Counted from the stretch's first letter, positions 9,482 through 18,416 are shown. The stretch: 59,006 nt of DNA from PVC group bacterium (GCA_003567805.1 PWYP01000110.1:1-59006); one strand, 5' to 3'. Notes: a model not told the origin generated them from the sequence alone. Numbers and translations: made by a program.

Positions 9482-10157
9482 TCTCCCGTACCTCACCCCC
9501 CTGCTCAACCCACTTACGCGCCACCTGCGTCAAATCCCCCGAGCTTGCAATGTTTAGTTTATTTTTAATGTTTGCCCTATGTGTCTCTACGGTTTTGGCA
9601 CTGATATCCATCGCGGCAGCTATTTCGTTGCGATCCAAGCCTTTCCCCAATGCATAAAAGACACTCAATTCTCGACTGCTGAGCTTAGAATCAATATCCG
9701 TAGGAAATGCAGGCGGATTATCGCTTGGCTTATTTACGTCATCCAGAATATTTCGTAAAGTATCGCTTACATAACGCTCTCCTGACAGGACAGTATGTAT
9801 TGCCTGTAAAATAGTCTTGGAAGGCGCTTGTTTCATTACGTATCCCATTGCCCCAGCACGAAGCGCCCGTTCGGCATAAAGGCCCTCGTCATGCATCGAC
9901 AGGATCAAAATCCGAATGCCGGGATATTTCTCGGTTAACATTTTCGTCAACTCGATCCCGTTGATGCCATCCAAGAATACATCCACACTCACCAAATCAG
10001 GTGCTGTTTCAGCAATCTTCTGCAGCGCTTCATCAGCACTGCCAGCTTCCCCACAAACATGCAACGTTTCATCGCGATCGATCATCTGGCATAAACCGTC
10101 ACGAACAATCGGATGATCATCCACAAGCATGATCTGCGCTTTCCCATTTGCCGTCAT
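9465..10157 (-). CDS. NarL/LuxR-family response regulator
   Basis: Receiver domain with DDH (13-15), phosphoacceptor Asp59 and the KQAPS lysine, followed by a LuxR-type helix-turn-helix (LSSRELSVFYALGKGLDRNEIAAAM, then KTVETHRANIKNKL). The ATG at 10157 has AGGAG six bases upstream and gives 230 aa; upstream starts are unsupported. It is the obvious partner of the HisKA_3 kinase encoded 96 bases upstream, forming a two-component pair. Its stop lies inside the start region of uvrB. The signal and the regulon are unknown. Confidence 0.95.
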   Translation of the reverse strand: MTANGKAQIMLVDDHPIVRDGLCQMIDRDETLHVCGEAGSADEALQKIAETAPDLVSVDVFLDGINGIELTKMLTEKYPGIRILILSMHDEGLYAERALRAGAMGYVMKQAPSKTILQAIHTVLSGERYVSDTLRNILDDVNKPSDNPPAFPTDIDSKLSSRELSVFYALGKGLDRNEIAAAMDISAKTVETHRANIKNKLNIASSGDLTQVARKWVEQGGEVRENGSTV

Positions 10158-10253
10158 GTTTTTCTCCTTCTGCATATTGTAAATCGTGTATCCCATCCCC
10201 TCGCACTTGCGCAACGCAGGGCAGATTGCGTTCGCGGACCATGTGGACGTAAT

Positions 10254-11957
10254 CTAAAGCCCCTCGCCATCCGCAGCCTCTTGCAGGTTGCGGTCAAACC
10301 GACACGTCACCACGGCCCCCCCCTCGGGACCAACCTGTATCTCCAAGCTCCCTCCGGCTAGCATCGCACGATAGTGCATGATTTTGACCCCCATGCCGCT
10401 ACTTTGTTCGGAAAGCTTGAAATGCGCGCCGTCATTTTGAATTGTCAGCACACCATCAGGCCCTTCATATTTCAACGAAACATCGATCCGTGTCACATGC
10501 CGAGCATGCTTGATCGCATTGTTAATTGCCTCCTGCACGATTCGATATAAATTTGTTGCCAAAGCATTATCTAGATCAGAAACGTTTTCATCGTAACAAG
10601 TAAACGAACACGCAATTCCATGATAATGACCTGTCTCTTTTAAAAGAGCTTGAAGGGCCGCAATAAAGCCATTATTCAAAATATCGACGGGCAAAAGCCC
10701 TCTCACAATTTGCTTCATTTCTTCGAGAGATGCATCAACAATATCAATGATCTTGTTAGCATCTGCAGCTTCCTCGCGTTTAGCCTCATCGAGCTTATCA
10801 GCTAAAACCCGGGTGAGATAAAGGATCCCCACCAGTTTTTGCCCTACAGAATCGTGTAAATCCCGTCCTATACGTGCACGCTCATTCCCACTAACATGTA
10901 ATAAATCCTGAGCCGTTTTTGTGCGCTCGCGCATTTCCAACTCTAACGCAGCATTCGCGTCAGCAAGTTCTGCGGTTCGCTGTTTTACGCGCTCTTCCAG
11001 TCTACGCTGCGCCTCCTGCAAGGCCGCCGTCTTGTGATCCACTTCCACTTTCAAAGCGTGATTCCAGCCAAGAATTACAGCTATGACAAGAGCAACCAGA
11101 GCCGAAGCTACCACTGCCACATACCAGAATGTTGCAGAGCGATAAAACGGGCGGGGATCGAACACAATCCAACGATCATAGATTCTGCGCCGCTCTTCCC
11201 GTGTGATTTGCGATAACGCCTTATTCAGAATACTATGCAACTCGGGCATATCTCTACGCGAAGCAAAACGAAATTCATACAGTGCCCCTAAGGTTGCAGC
11301 CAAACGCAGATTCGTCAGTCCCTCTTCTTCGATATAATAGGATGCCGACGCCAAGTCGGTAACCATTACGTCAATTTCACCTAATGCTGTCTTTATCAAA
11401 CCGAAGCGATCACTCTCAATCGGAATAAGCTGCAATTCACGATCCGCATGCTGCCGCAAAAACATTTCGATGCCATATCCATGGCCGACACTCATCCGCA
11501 AATCCCAAATATCTTCCGGCCGAAAACGTTCTAGCAGCGAAGCCCGCATGACGGCTATCACCGGAATACGCATATAAGGATCCGTAAAAAACCAGTCTGC
11601 TTCGCGATCCGGCGTGTGAAATATAACAGGATGAATATCCACCTTGCCCTGTTCCTCCAAAGAGAGCACTTGTTCCCAGGACTCAGCATGTAGCCGTAAA
11701 AAACGAATGCCAAGCTTTTGCTCGACCAATGCCATAAAGTCACTCGAGATCCCTTGATAAATTTGATGATCTTCAATGGAATGGCTAGGGGTCCACCGGG
11801 GATCGGGGGCCACCGCGATATCACGGTAGTTGCCCCGCAACCAAGCCCTCTCTTCCGGTGTAAGAAAATCTTGCCGTCCCCAGTTCACCTGCCAGATACT
11901 GATGGCGGCACTAGTCACAATAAACCCGGTAAACAGATATCTCACCAAGTCCTTCAT
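10254..11957 (-). CDS. Sensor histidine kinase with periplasmic solute-binding (SBP_bac_3-type) sensor domain
   Basis: Domain order: an N-terminal membrane helix (about 7-22), a periplasmic domain of the family-3 solute-binding type (about 35-265; LTPEERAWL, FFTDPYMRIPVIAV, WDLRMSVGHGYG), a second membrane helix (276-297), a coiled coil (300-350), a HisKA_3 dimerisation domain with the phosphorylated His368 in RIGRDLHDS, and a HATPase domain (NLYRIVQEAINNAIKHA, SGMGVKIM). Like BvgS/EvgS sensors it probably binds a small ligand, possibly an amino acid, and signals to the adjacent NarL regulator. The start overlaps the PHP gene stop by four bases, so it belongs to the operon. The ligand is unknown. 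Confidence 0.94.
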   Translation of the reverse strand: MKDLVRYLFTGFIVTSAAISIWQVNWGRQDFLTPEERAWLRGNYRDIAVAPDPRWTPSHSIEDHQIYQGISSDFMALVEQKLGIRFLRLHAESWEQVLSLEEQGKVDIHPVIFHTPDREADWFFTDPYMRIPVIAVMRASLLERFRPEDIWDLRMSVGHGYGIEMFLRQHADRELQLIPIESDRFGLIKTALGEIDVMVTDLASASYYIEEEGLTNLRLAATLGALYEFRFASRRDMPELHSILNKALSQITREERRRIYDRWIVFDPRPFYRSATFWYVAVVASALVALVIAVILGWNHALKVEVDHKTAALQEAQRRLEERVKQRTAELADANAALELEMRERTKTAQDLLHVSGNERARIGRDLHDSVGQKLVGILYLTRVLADKLDEAKREEAADANKIIDIVDASLEEMKQIVRGLLPVDILNNGFIAALQALLKETGHYHGIACSFTCYDENVSDLDNALATNLYRIVQEAINNAIKHARHVTRIDVSLKYEGPDGVLTIQNDGAHFKLSEQSSGMGVKIMHYRAMLAGGSLEIQVGPEGGAVVTCRFDRNLQEAADGEGL

Positions 11958-12820
11958 ACGACCTCGCCCGTGCTTTTTGGAGGTGCTCCCATATGCGAAT
12001 ACAACGCATCCAGCACATCGTCCGACACATACACATTCCCGAATCCACGTCCCAGCATAATGGTTGGATTCATCTCACCATGAAAATCCGAACCTCCCGT
12101 CTGGATCAGATCAAATGCATTCGCGAGTCGTTGATATAGACGTCGACGATCTTCACTATGTTCGGGGTAAAAAACCTCAATCCCCTGAAGACCGAACGAG
12201 ACAAGCTCAGCGATGCATGCATGCAGCTTTTGCTCGGATAGCTTCAAGGTAAAAGGATGCGCCAAAACTGCGACACCTCCATAGTTTCGAATCGTCTGAA
12301 TGCAAGCAGAAGGAGAGAAACGATACCGGTCGTGATATGCAGGGCATCCCTTCCCCAAAAAGCGGCTAAACGCTTCCTGACGATTCTTTACGTATCCTTT
12401 TGCTTCCATCGCGGCTGCAATGTGCGGCCGTCCGGTCATGCCATGCCCTGCATACTTCGCAACCTCTGTGGCGGTAACAGGATAGCCCAATCCAGCAAGT
12501 GTGGCGAGGATCTGTGCATTACGCTCATCCCGGCTGAATTGGATGCGTGCTAATTCCGCCTGCAAAGGATCGATCGAAGCCGATGGCATATAGCCCAATA
12601 CATGCATAGTTCCGGGAGAAAAATCAGCGCTCAGCTCGACGGCAGGAATACCGATGATTCCTTCTCTTTCGCAGGCGGTAAGAAACGAATGGCACCCGCC
12701 CAAGGTGTCATGATCGGTTAATGCAGCTGCCGAGAGTCCTGCCTTACGGCATGCCGCTGCCAGCGTTTCTGGCGTCAAGCTTCCGTCAGATTCCTGCGAA
12801 TGCATATGCAGGTCGATCAT
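11954..12820 (-). CDS. PHP-domain metal-dependent phosphoesterase (YciV/RNase AM-like)
   Basis: 288 aa PHP domain with the metal-binding motifs DLHMHSQESDG, LTDHDTLGG, a central glutamate (PAVELSAD) and HPF plus GSDFHGE toward the C-terminus. Length and motif order match the YciV family, known as 3',5'-nucleotide bisphosphate phosphatase or 5'-3' exoribonuclease AM; the exact substrate here is inferred. It lies 8 bases downstream of the IMP cyclohydrolase gene and overlaps the sensor kinase gene by four bases (ATGA), so the three are translationally coupled. Confidence 0.9.
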   Translation of the reverse strand: MIDLHMHSQESDGSLTPETLAAACRKAGLSAAALTDHDTLGGCHSFLTACEREGIIGIPAVELSADFSPGTMHVLGYMPSASIDPLQAELARIQFSRDERNAQILATLAGLGYPVTATEVAKYAGHGMTGRPHIAAAMEAKGYVKNRQEAFSRFLGKGCPAYHDRYRFSPSACIQTIRNYGGVAVLAHPFTLKLSEQKLHACIAELVSFGLQGIEVFYPEHSEDRRRLYQRLANAFDLIQTGGSDFHGEMNPTIMLGRGFGNVYVSDDVLDALYSHMGAPPKSTGEVV

Positions 12821-12828
12821 CTACCGCA

Positions 12829-13512
12829 CTACCTTCCCGGGGTATGCACCTCGTAGCAACTCTCCACATCGTTATGTGAAATGTTGCCAAAATACTTTGA
12901 GATTGCAGCGTCGTAAGATGCCGTATGAGCAAAAGCTTTCTGCATCAGAGCAAACCGTTGCGTGAGTCCCAATCTCCCCCCGCTTTCCAAATCAGCCAGA
13001 ATTGTACCGTAATCTTCGGGATCTGTAACAGAAGCCACGCGAACATAGTTTTTGGCTGCCGCACGAATCATACAAGGCCCACCAATATCAATGTTGGTAC
13101 GGGCTTGTTCGGGCGTCACACCTTCTGTAGCCACTGTCTTGGCAAAAGGATACAGATTTACAACTACCATATCGATGGCAACGGCATCCGTCCGCACTAC
13201 ATCTTCCTGATGCGCCTCATTGTAGGTTTCGCTTAACAAACCAAGGTAAATTTTGAAATCCAGTGTTTTAACTAGACCACCCTGCATTTCCGGCTGACCG
13301 GTATAATCAGATACAGCCACCAAATGATCAGCAACCCCAGGCACATCCCGCAAAAGCTCATACGTTCCCCCCGTAGAGTAAATCTTTACCCCTTCGCATG
13401 AGGAAATTACCCCCTTTGCAAATGAATCTATACCATTTTTATCAGACACGCTAATTAACACGTTCCGAATTGCCACATCTCCGTCTATATCTCGTACAAT
13501 ATTCAATGCCAT
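12829..13512 (-). CDS. Stand-alone IMP cyclohydrolase (N-terminal half of PurH only)
   Basis: 227 aa covering the whole IMP cyclohydrolase (MGS-like) domain of PurH: VLISVSDKNGI, STGGTYELL, VSDYTGQPEM, DMVVVNLYPF, NIDIGGPCMIRAAAKN, KAFAHTASYD. It closes the FAICAR ring to IMP, the last step of purine synthesis. The AICAR formyltransferase domain, normally fused behind it, is absent, and the next gene begins 8 bases after the stop, so this is not a local frameshift. The usual HPKxHGG segment reads DFKIYLG. The ATG at 13512 has a GGGGGAT ribosome site close upstream; a GTG at 13524 is the alternative. First gene of the 13.5-5.9 kb operon. Confidence 0.9.
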   Translation of the reverse strand: MALNIVRDIDGDVAIRNVLISVSDKNGIDSFAKGVISSCEGVKIYSTGGTYELLRDVPGVADHLVAVSDYTGQPEMQGGLVKTLDFKIYLGLLSETYNEAHQEDVVRTDAVAIDMVVVNLYPFAKTVATEGVTPEQARTNIDIGGPCMIRAAAKNYVRVASVTDPEDYGTILADLESGGRLGLTQRFALMQKAFAHTASYDAAISKYFGNISHNDVESCYEVHTPGR

Positions 13513-13834
13513 CTGATCCCCCACTTGCTTATGTTGTTAATCTTAACGCATCACATGAAAAACGTCTCGCATCTTAACAAAAACAGGTGCCAACAAAACC
13601 TTTTTTACGGATTGCCTCACCATTTTTCTATTACCAATCCATGCAATCGAGAGAAAGAGATAAAGTACAGGCAAAAAGAAAACGCCGGTTACGCGAGACA
13701 TAGATCATAAAATAACTTGATAATAACTTGATATAATAAAACATAACAATCACTCTATTAAGTACATATGTTATTTTATATATTGTTAATAACTTTTGGT
13801 TGAATGATTACAAACTCTCCGGCACTGTACATCC
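13513..13834. other. Divergent spacer between the IMP cyclohydrolase and XRE regulator genes
   Basis: About 320 bases, very AT-rich in its right half. It holds a perfect tandem direct repeat of the 11-mer AATAACTTGAT (13711-13732), directly followed by a TATAAT hexamer (13732-13737), and a partial third copy (TAATAACTT) near 13785. It must hold the promoters of both flanking transcripts; no convincing -35 element was found for either. No tRNA or coding sequence is apparent. Confidence 0.6.
13711..13732. repeat. Tandem 11-bp direct repeat, possible operator
   Basis: Two perfect head-to-tail copies of AATAACTTGAT, a spacing of about one helical turn, lie about 100 bases before the XRE-type regulator gene and touch a TATAAT hexamer. 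Helical phasing would suit a regulator binding one DNA face. Function is inference; a random AT-rich duplication is the alternative. Confidence 0.5.
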
Positions 13835-14386
13835 ATGATGAAAGCAAACGAAAACCAGAATCCCGAACAGATGAAGCCAAATCGCAATTTTGCCCTATCG
13901 GTGATTTCGGCGCGTCGCGGAAAGGGCATGACCCAATCCGAACTGGCCCGACAAGTAGACTGCAAACAGTCCGCCATCAGTATGTTAGAGCGCGGAAATC
14001 GACAGGCTCTATCATTAGAAAAACAAGAAGCGTTGGCCTCCGTTCTTGGATTGCCCATGCCAACGGACCATGGTACACCACCCATAAGATCTAACCCAAC
14101 GTATTGCCCACACTATGATTGCCCTGCCAATATGCCCTATCGGGTCGGACAGCGTATCATTGCCCTTCCGCGCAATCACATGAGCCAGATCGGAAAATAT
14201 TGCCGATATTGTGGAGAAATCTGCGAGTCACACTGCCCAAGCTGCCACGCGACTTTTGAGCAGGGCTCTCATTGCCCACATTGTGGCAGTCCATACATTG
14301 CCGTCGCCGAAGCAGAAAGAAACCAGACGGAGTGGCATCACTGGATTATTAGCCAACAAAACCTTGTGACACAAATCTCACAATGA
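13835..14386 (+). CDS. XRE-family helix-turn-helix protein with C-terminal zinc ribbon
   Basis: 183 aa. An XRE/Cro-type helix-turn-helix spans about 17-75 (ISARRGKGMTQSELARQV, QSAISMLERGNRQALSLEKQEALASVLG). Behind it lies a Cys/His-rich part with repeated CxxC pairs (CPHYDC, CRYCGEIC, CPSC, CPHCG) that should bind one or two zinc ions. No strong ribosome site is visible; ATG 13835 is taken, while 13838 and 13871 are alternatives. priA follows 28 bases after the stop, so the two may share a transcript. Probably a DNA-binding regulator, and the 11-bp repeats upstream are candidate sites. The combination is uncommon and I do not recognise a named family. Confidence 0.75.
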   Translation: MMKANENQNPEQMKPNRNFALSVISARRGKGMTQSELARQVDCKQSAISMLERGNRQALSLEKQEALASVLGLPMPTDHGTPPIRSNPTYCPHYDCPANMPYRVGQRIIALPRNHMSQIGKYCRYCGEICESHCPSCHATFEQGSHCPHCGSPYIAVAEAERNQTEWHHWIISQQNLVTQISQ

Positions 14387-14414
14387 TTTCTGGTTTTGCC
14401 ATGATCCACATCTC

Positions 14415-16649
14415 ATGCTATGCAATCTCGTCATGAGCATTGCACCTCCATCCAGTATTGCGCGCGTCGTGGTAGATATTGCCATCGAACGCGCATTTGA
14501 CTACTTGATCCCGCCATCTCTACTACATGAGCTTAAAGTGGGATCTCGCGTTACCGTGCCGTTCGGACCACGCACAATACAAGGATACGTCATCAAAAAA
14601 CTCGACGAAACCGATGCCATACAAACGCTAAAACCCATTTCCAGACTTTCCAGCGCAATCCCCTATTTCGATGAACAACTGCTGAAACTATTATCTTGGG
14701 TGTCTACGTATTATGGAGCAAGAATGGAGCAATGCATCCGGACAGCTCTGCCAGGTGCCGTACGAAAAACGGGGGCCGGATTCCGAGAACAACAAGCTGT
14801 ACGTCTCGTGGAAAATGGTACCATACCCGCAAAATTGACGGACCAACAGCAGCGCATGATCGATCTTTTACAAAGCGCAGGCGGAACACAAACCGTGGCG
14901 GCCCTTTTACAACAAACCCGTAGCTCGCGCTCCCCGCTACAAACGCTCGTAAAAAAAGGCGTCCTGATCCTTGAAACAGCAGTCCAAAAGCGGGATCCCT
15001 TCGCAAACAGCTCTTTTATTCGTACCGAACCCCTTGAGCTGATGCCCGCACAACAAGACGCCCTGAATCTTGTGCGAGAAATGATGAAAGAAGACGCCCC
15101 CAAACCGATACTCTTGCATGGTGTCACGGGTAGCGGAAAAACAGAAGTGTATCTGCAGGCCATCGCTGCGGCAATCAGGTGCCAGCAACAAGCCATTGTA
15201 CTGGTTCCCGAAATTGCACTCACGCCGCAAACCGTCTCACGATTCCGCGCCCGCTTTGGGGAGCGCATCGCTGTATTGCACAGTCATCTATCAGAAGGAG
15301 AGCGCCACGATGAGTGGCATCGCATTCGCGCAGGAGACGCTGATGTCGTTATTGGTGCCCGCTCTGCCGTATTTGCCCCCCTCCCCAATCTTGGACTCAT
15401 CGTTGTAGACGAAGAACACGAGCCCAGCTATAAGCAATCGGAAGCCCCAAGATATCATGCCCGTGACGTCGCAGTCATGCGAGCCCACCAAATCGGTTGT
15501 CCCATCATTCTAGGGTCGGCCACACCCGCGCTGGAATCATGGCACAATGCACACAAAGGTAAATATATACTTTGCACACTGGCTGACCGCGCGGATTATC
15601 GACAAATGCCTAGTGTGCAAGTCGTGGACATGCGCATTGAGGCGGAGCGCCATGGACAACCCGTTATTTTCGCAAAAGACCTCCTTGAAGCCATCCAAAG
15701 CCGCCTGCAACGCAAAGAACAGGTCATGTTATTTCTCAATCGGAGAGGATTTGCGTCATCGCTGATTTGCCCGAAGTGCGGCTATGTTTCGGAATGCTCC
15801 AGTTGCAGCATTTCACACACCTACCATAAAACACAACATGCCTTACTATGCCACATCTGCGGTGGGCGCAGATCTGTCCCCGAGCATTGCCCCCAATGTG
15901 GCGATTCATCGTTTCGCTATGCGGGATTTGGCACGCAAAGGCTGGAAACCATCGTTCGGAAATGTTTTCCGCATGCCAACATTGCGCGTATGGATACCGA
16001 TACGACACGCGGCAAAAATGGATACGACAACATACTGGATGATTTCCGGGACCGACGCATCGATATTCTAGTGGGTACGCAAATGATTGCAAAAGGTCTG
16101 CACTTCCCGAATGTCACATTAGTCGGCATTATGTTTGCTGATATGAGCTTACACATGCCTGACTTTCGCGCCGGGGAGCGGACCTTTCAGTTAATCACGC
16201 AGGTAGCAGGACGCGCCGGACGCGGCGAAGTTGCTGGAGAGGTATTCATTCAAACCTATACCCCGCATCACGCTGCGATCCAGACTGCCCGACAAATGAA
16301 TTTCGCAGAATATGCTGCCGAAGAATTGGCATTTCGGCACGAGCTTTCTTACCCACCCTACACGCATCTGGTTTGTTTGCTCTTTCGTGGTGCCAACGAA
16401 GCAGAAGTGCGCCTTTCCGCGGAATCCTACGCGCGTGCGCTGCAAGCCAGAGCAAACCCGAATCTCATCATTGCAGATGCAACGCCAGCACCGTTGGCAA
16501 AAGCAAAAGATATTTACCGATATCAAGTGATGATGCGCTGCAAATCTGTACGTACAGTCCTTGCGCATTTCCGACAGATTGCCTCCGCGCTGACTCTCCC
16601 TCAAACCGTGACGTATGCTCTTGATGTTGATGCTGTAGATTTGATGTAA
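14415..16649 (+). CDS. priA: Primosomal replication restart helicase PriA
   Basis: 744 aa, normal for PriA. An N-terminal 3'-DNA-binding domain (VVVDIAIERAFDYLIP) precedes a superfamily-2 helicase core with Walker A GVTGSGKTEVYL, the DEEH box (VVDEEHEPSYKQ), GSATPALES and QVAGRAGRG. Inserted between the helicase lobes is a zinc-binding module with paired cysteines (CPKCGYVSECSSC, CHICGG, CPQCG). PriA reloads the replisome at stalled forks. An ATG at 14433 (MSIAPPSS) is an alternative start; neither has a good ribosome site. Confidence 0.97.
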   Translation: MLCNLVMSIAPPSSIARVVVDIAIERAFDYLIPPSLLHELKVGSRVTVPFGPRTIQGYVIKKLDETDAIQTLKPISRLSSAIPYFDEQLLKLLSWVSTYYGARMEQCIRTALPGAVRKTGAGFREQQAVRLVENGTIPAKLTDQQQRMIDLLQSAGGTQTVAALLQQTRSSRSPLQTLVKKGVLILETAVQKRDPFANSSFIRTEPLELMPAQQDALNLVREMMKEDAPKPILLHGVTGSGKTEVYLQAIAAAIRCQQQAIVLVPEIALTPQTVSRFRARFGERIAVLHSHLSEGERHDEWHRIRAGDADVVIGARSAVFAPLPNLGLIVVDEEHEPSYKQSEAPRYHARDVAVMRAHQIGCPIILGSATPALESWHNAHKGKYILCTLADRADYRQMPSVQVVDMRIEAERHGQPVIFAKDLLEAIQSRLQRKEQVMLFLNRRGFASSLICPKCGYVSECSSCSISHTYHKTQHALLCHICGGRRSVPEHCPQCGDSSFRYAGFGTQRLETIVRKCFPHANIARMDTDTTRGKNGYDNILDDFRDRRIDILVGTQMIAKGLHFPNVTLVGIMFADMSLHMPDFRAGERTFQLITQVAGRAGRGEVAGEVFIQTYTPHHAAIQTARQMNFAEYAAEELAFRHELSYPPYTHLVCLLFRGANEAEVRLSAESYARALQARANPNLIIADATPAPLAKAKDIYRYQVMMRCKSVRTVLAHFRQIASALTLPQTVTYALDVDAVDLM

Positions 16650-16683
16650 ACCTTCTCCTCACGCACCCGATCGGGCTGGTTGC

Positions 16684-16712
16684 TTGACATTGCGTTCGCT
16701 ACGCATGAAGAT
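16684..16712 (+). promoter_or_regulatory. Possible sigma-70 promoter before the ftsB-like gene
   Basis: A perfect -35 hexamer TTGACA (16684-16689) is followed after 17 bases by GAAGAT, a weak -10 (three of six matches). It lies about 30 bases before the ribosome site of the next gene. The weak -10 keeps confidence low. Confidence 0.35.
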
Positions 16713-16739
16713 AGCTAAGATGAAAACTGGAGCCTCCAT

Positions 16740-17030
16740 ATGACACTTACGCAAATGATTTACCGGACCGCCCTGATTGTGATTGCTGTTGCTATTTTAA
16801 CAGCGCTCGGCATGGTCCTCATTCCCGTAATCAGCAATGCCAACGCATTGCGAGAGGAAAAAGCAACCCTGGAGGCAGAAATCGCAGCCAAGGAAGAGCG
16901 CATACAACAACTAAAATCGTACCAAGAGCGATTTATCAATGATCCGGATTTTGTCGAGCATACCGCGCGTGAGCTAGGGCTCGTAGCCCCTGGCGAAACA
17001 GTATATGAGTTTAGTAATGAAACACGCTAA
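16740..17030 (+). CDS. FtsB/DivIC-like septum formation initiator protein
   Basis: 96 aa: one N-terminal membrane helix (about 8-30), then a coiled coil rich in Glu/Lys/Leu (REEKATLEAEIAAKEERIQQL), and a short end (FVEHTARELGLVAPGETVYEF) that matches the C-terminal segment of FtsB/DivIC proteins. These bitopic proteins link FtsL and FtsQ in the divisome. A GGAG ribosome site lies seven bases upstream. The lipoprotein gene follows within 12 bases. Confidence 0.85.
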   Translation: MTLTQMIYRTALIVIAVAILTALGMVLIPVISNANALREEKATLEAEIAAKEERIQQLKSYQERFINDPDFVEHTARELGLVAPGETVYEFSNETR

Positions 17031-17041
17031 AGGAGTTTGCC

Positions 17042-17797
17042 ATGTTACAACATAATATCAAATTGTTGGCCTTACTTCTTCTCGTAATGGCTGTGGGCAG
17101 TGGATGTATTGAGATGGAACACCACCTACAAATTCAGGGCGACGGCAGTGCTGTTTATCGACTCAATTATGCCATTACCGAGCAAGCGATCAATCAGTTC
17201 CGTGCTATGTTCACGTTGCGTCGTGATTTAGCACTAGCAGAAGGCTCACCTCCCTCACCGGATCCCGCGCCCATCATTATGACGTTTTTGAATCCCAGTG
17301 TATCTTCCATTCGTGAACACCTGCAAGACTGGCAGGAGTACGGCGTATCCATTCGTACTCTACGTGAAAATACACGCTCACTATGGCGCGACTTTTCTAT
17401 TGTTCTAGATATCGAAGATATTAGTAGACTTCCGGAAATACCCTTTTTTGCCCAGCAAGGATTCTCGCTGGAGCGAAATGAGTTGGACCAATATGTATTT
17501 GACCGTCCGTCTCTTGTGACACGAGCCGATAGTATACCCCCAAATTTTTCCGAGCAGGAATTAGAACATATCCGGCCGTTTCTTTCCGGTTTTTCCACTG
17601 AAGTAAGAATTGAAGTTCCTGGGCGTATCACCTCAACCACCGCCGGACGAACGAGTCTGCAAACAGCTATCTGGTCCTTCCATTTTAACCGGCAACCGGA
17701 ATCCGTTCACCAACTTTTACGACAGCAATTCTATGTGGTATTCCAGCCCCCGCGCGGTTTGGAATTGCCGCATGTCCGACTTCCCGAGAAAAGGTAA
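17042..17797 (+). CDS. Predicted lipoprotein of unknown function
   Basis: 251 aa. The N-terminus has a positively charged start, a hydrophobic core and a lipobox (AVGSGC, Cys22) for signal peptidase II. The mature part begins IEMEHHLQIQGDGSAVYRLNYAI, an opening seen in uncharacterised lipoproteins that describe a beta-rich LppM-like fold; that likeness is only by eye. The ribosome site AAAGGAG is optimal. Co-transcribed with the ftsB-like gene and convergent with rdgB two bases further on. No catalytic motif recognised. Confidence 0.8.
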   Translation: MLQHNIKLLALLLLVMAVGSGCIEMEHHLQIQGDGSAVYRLNYAITEQAINQFRAMFTLRRDLALAEGSPPSPDPAPIIMTFLNPSVSSIREHLQDWQEYGVSIRTLRENTRSLWRDFSIVLDIEDISRLPEIPFFAQQGFSLERNELDQYVFDRPSLVTRADSIPPNFSEQELEHIRPFLSGFSTEVRIEVPGRITSTTAGRTSLQTAIWSFHFNRQPESVHQLLRQQFYVVFQPPRGLELPHVRLPEKR

Positions 17798-17799
17798 AT

Positions 17800-18411
17800 T
17801 CAGTTACACTGAAAAACCCCCTCGACGAGCCATGTACGCAATGCAGTCTGCAGCGCTTTCCCCCGGTGTGAGATACGATGTTTTTCCGCAGGGTGCATCT
17901 CGGCAAATGTGCAAGGATACCCATCAGGCACAAACAAGGGATCATACCCGAACCCACCCTGACCGCTAACCTCCCTGCGTAAAACCCCGTCACAACGCCC
18001 GGAAACTGTATGGCAATCGCCGTCCGGCGTGGCCAGCGCCAAAACACAAACAAAATGTGCCTTCCGATGATCAACCCCTTGCATTTTTTCGAGCAAAAGT
18101 GCGTTATTGGAAAGATCATCTGCATCTTCACCGGCAAATCGCGCGCTGTAAACGCCGGGAGCCCCCTCTAGCGCGTCAACACATAACCCGCTATCATCTG
18201 CAAGCGTTAAAAGTCCAGACGCTTGCGCCAAAATTATAGCTTTCTTGCGAGCATTATCGGTAAATGTTTCACCGTCTTCTTCCACTTCCGGCAGCGGCAG
18301 CGGCACATCATCCACCGTCAAAACCTGAAATGTTCCGCCCACCTCATCTAGTAGTGCTTGTAATTCACCACATTTCTTACGATTTCGCGTAGCAAGAAGT
18401 AACGTTTGCAT
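17800..18411 (-). CDS. rdgB: Non-canonical purine NTP pyrophosphatase (RdgB/HAM1)
   Basis: About 203 aa with the Ham1 landmarks: LLLATRNRKKCGELQ at the N-terminus (usual ATxNxxKxxE), FTDNARKKA, LADDSGLCVDALEGAPGVYSARFAG, GFGYDPLFVP and EKHRISHRGKA. It hydrolyses dITP/ITP/XTP to monophosphates, keeping deaminated purines out of DNA. The ATG at 18411 has AGGA eight bases upstream; an ATG at 18420 overlaps the oadB stop. It is the last gene of the oad operon, coupled to oadB, although the functions are unrelated. Confidence 0.96.
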   Translation of the reverse strand: MQTLLLATRNRKKCGELQALLDEVGGTFQVLTVDDVPLPLPEVEEDGETFTDNARKKAIILAQASGLLTLADDSGLCVDALEGAPGVYSARFAGEDADDLSNNALLLEKMQGVDHRKAHFVCVLALATPDGDCHTVSGRCDGVLRREVSGQGGFGYDPLFVPDGYPCTFAEMHPAEKHRISHRGKALQTALRTWLVEGVFQCN

Positions 18412-18416
18412 AACCG

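Noticed and set aside
12829..12840. Idea that purH is broken by a frameshift and the second half lies nearby
   Set aside because: The downstream frames encode the PHP phosphoesterase, whose start is 8 bases away; no formyltransferase sequence is present in any frame.
13525..13710. 61-codon open frame in the purH'-XRE spacer
   Set aside because: No ribosome site, low-complexity composition and no similarity; treated as spacer.
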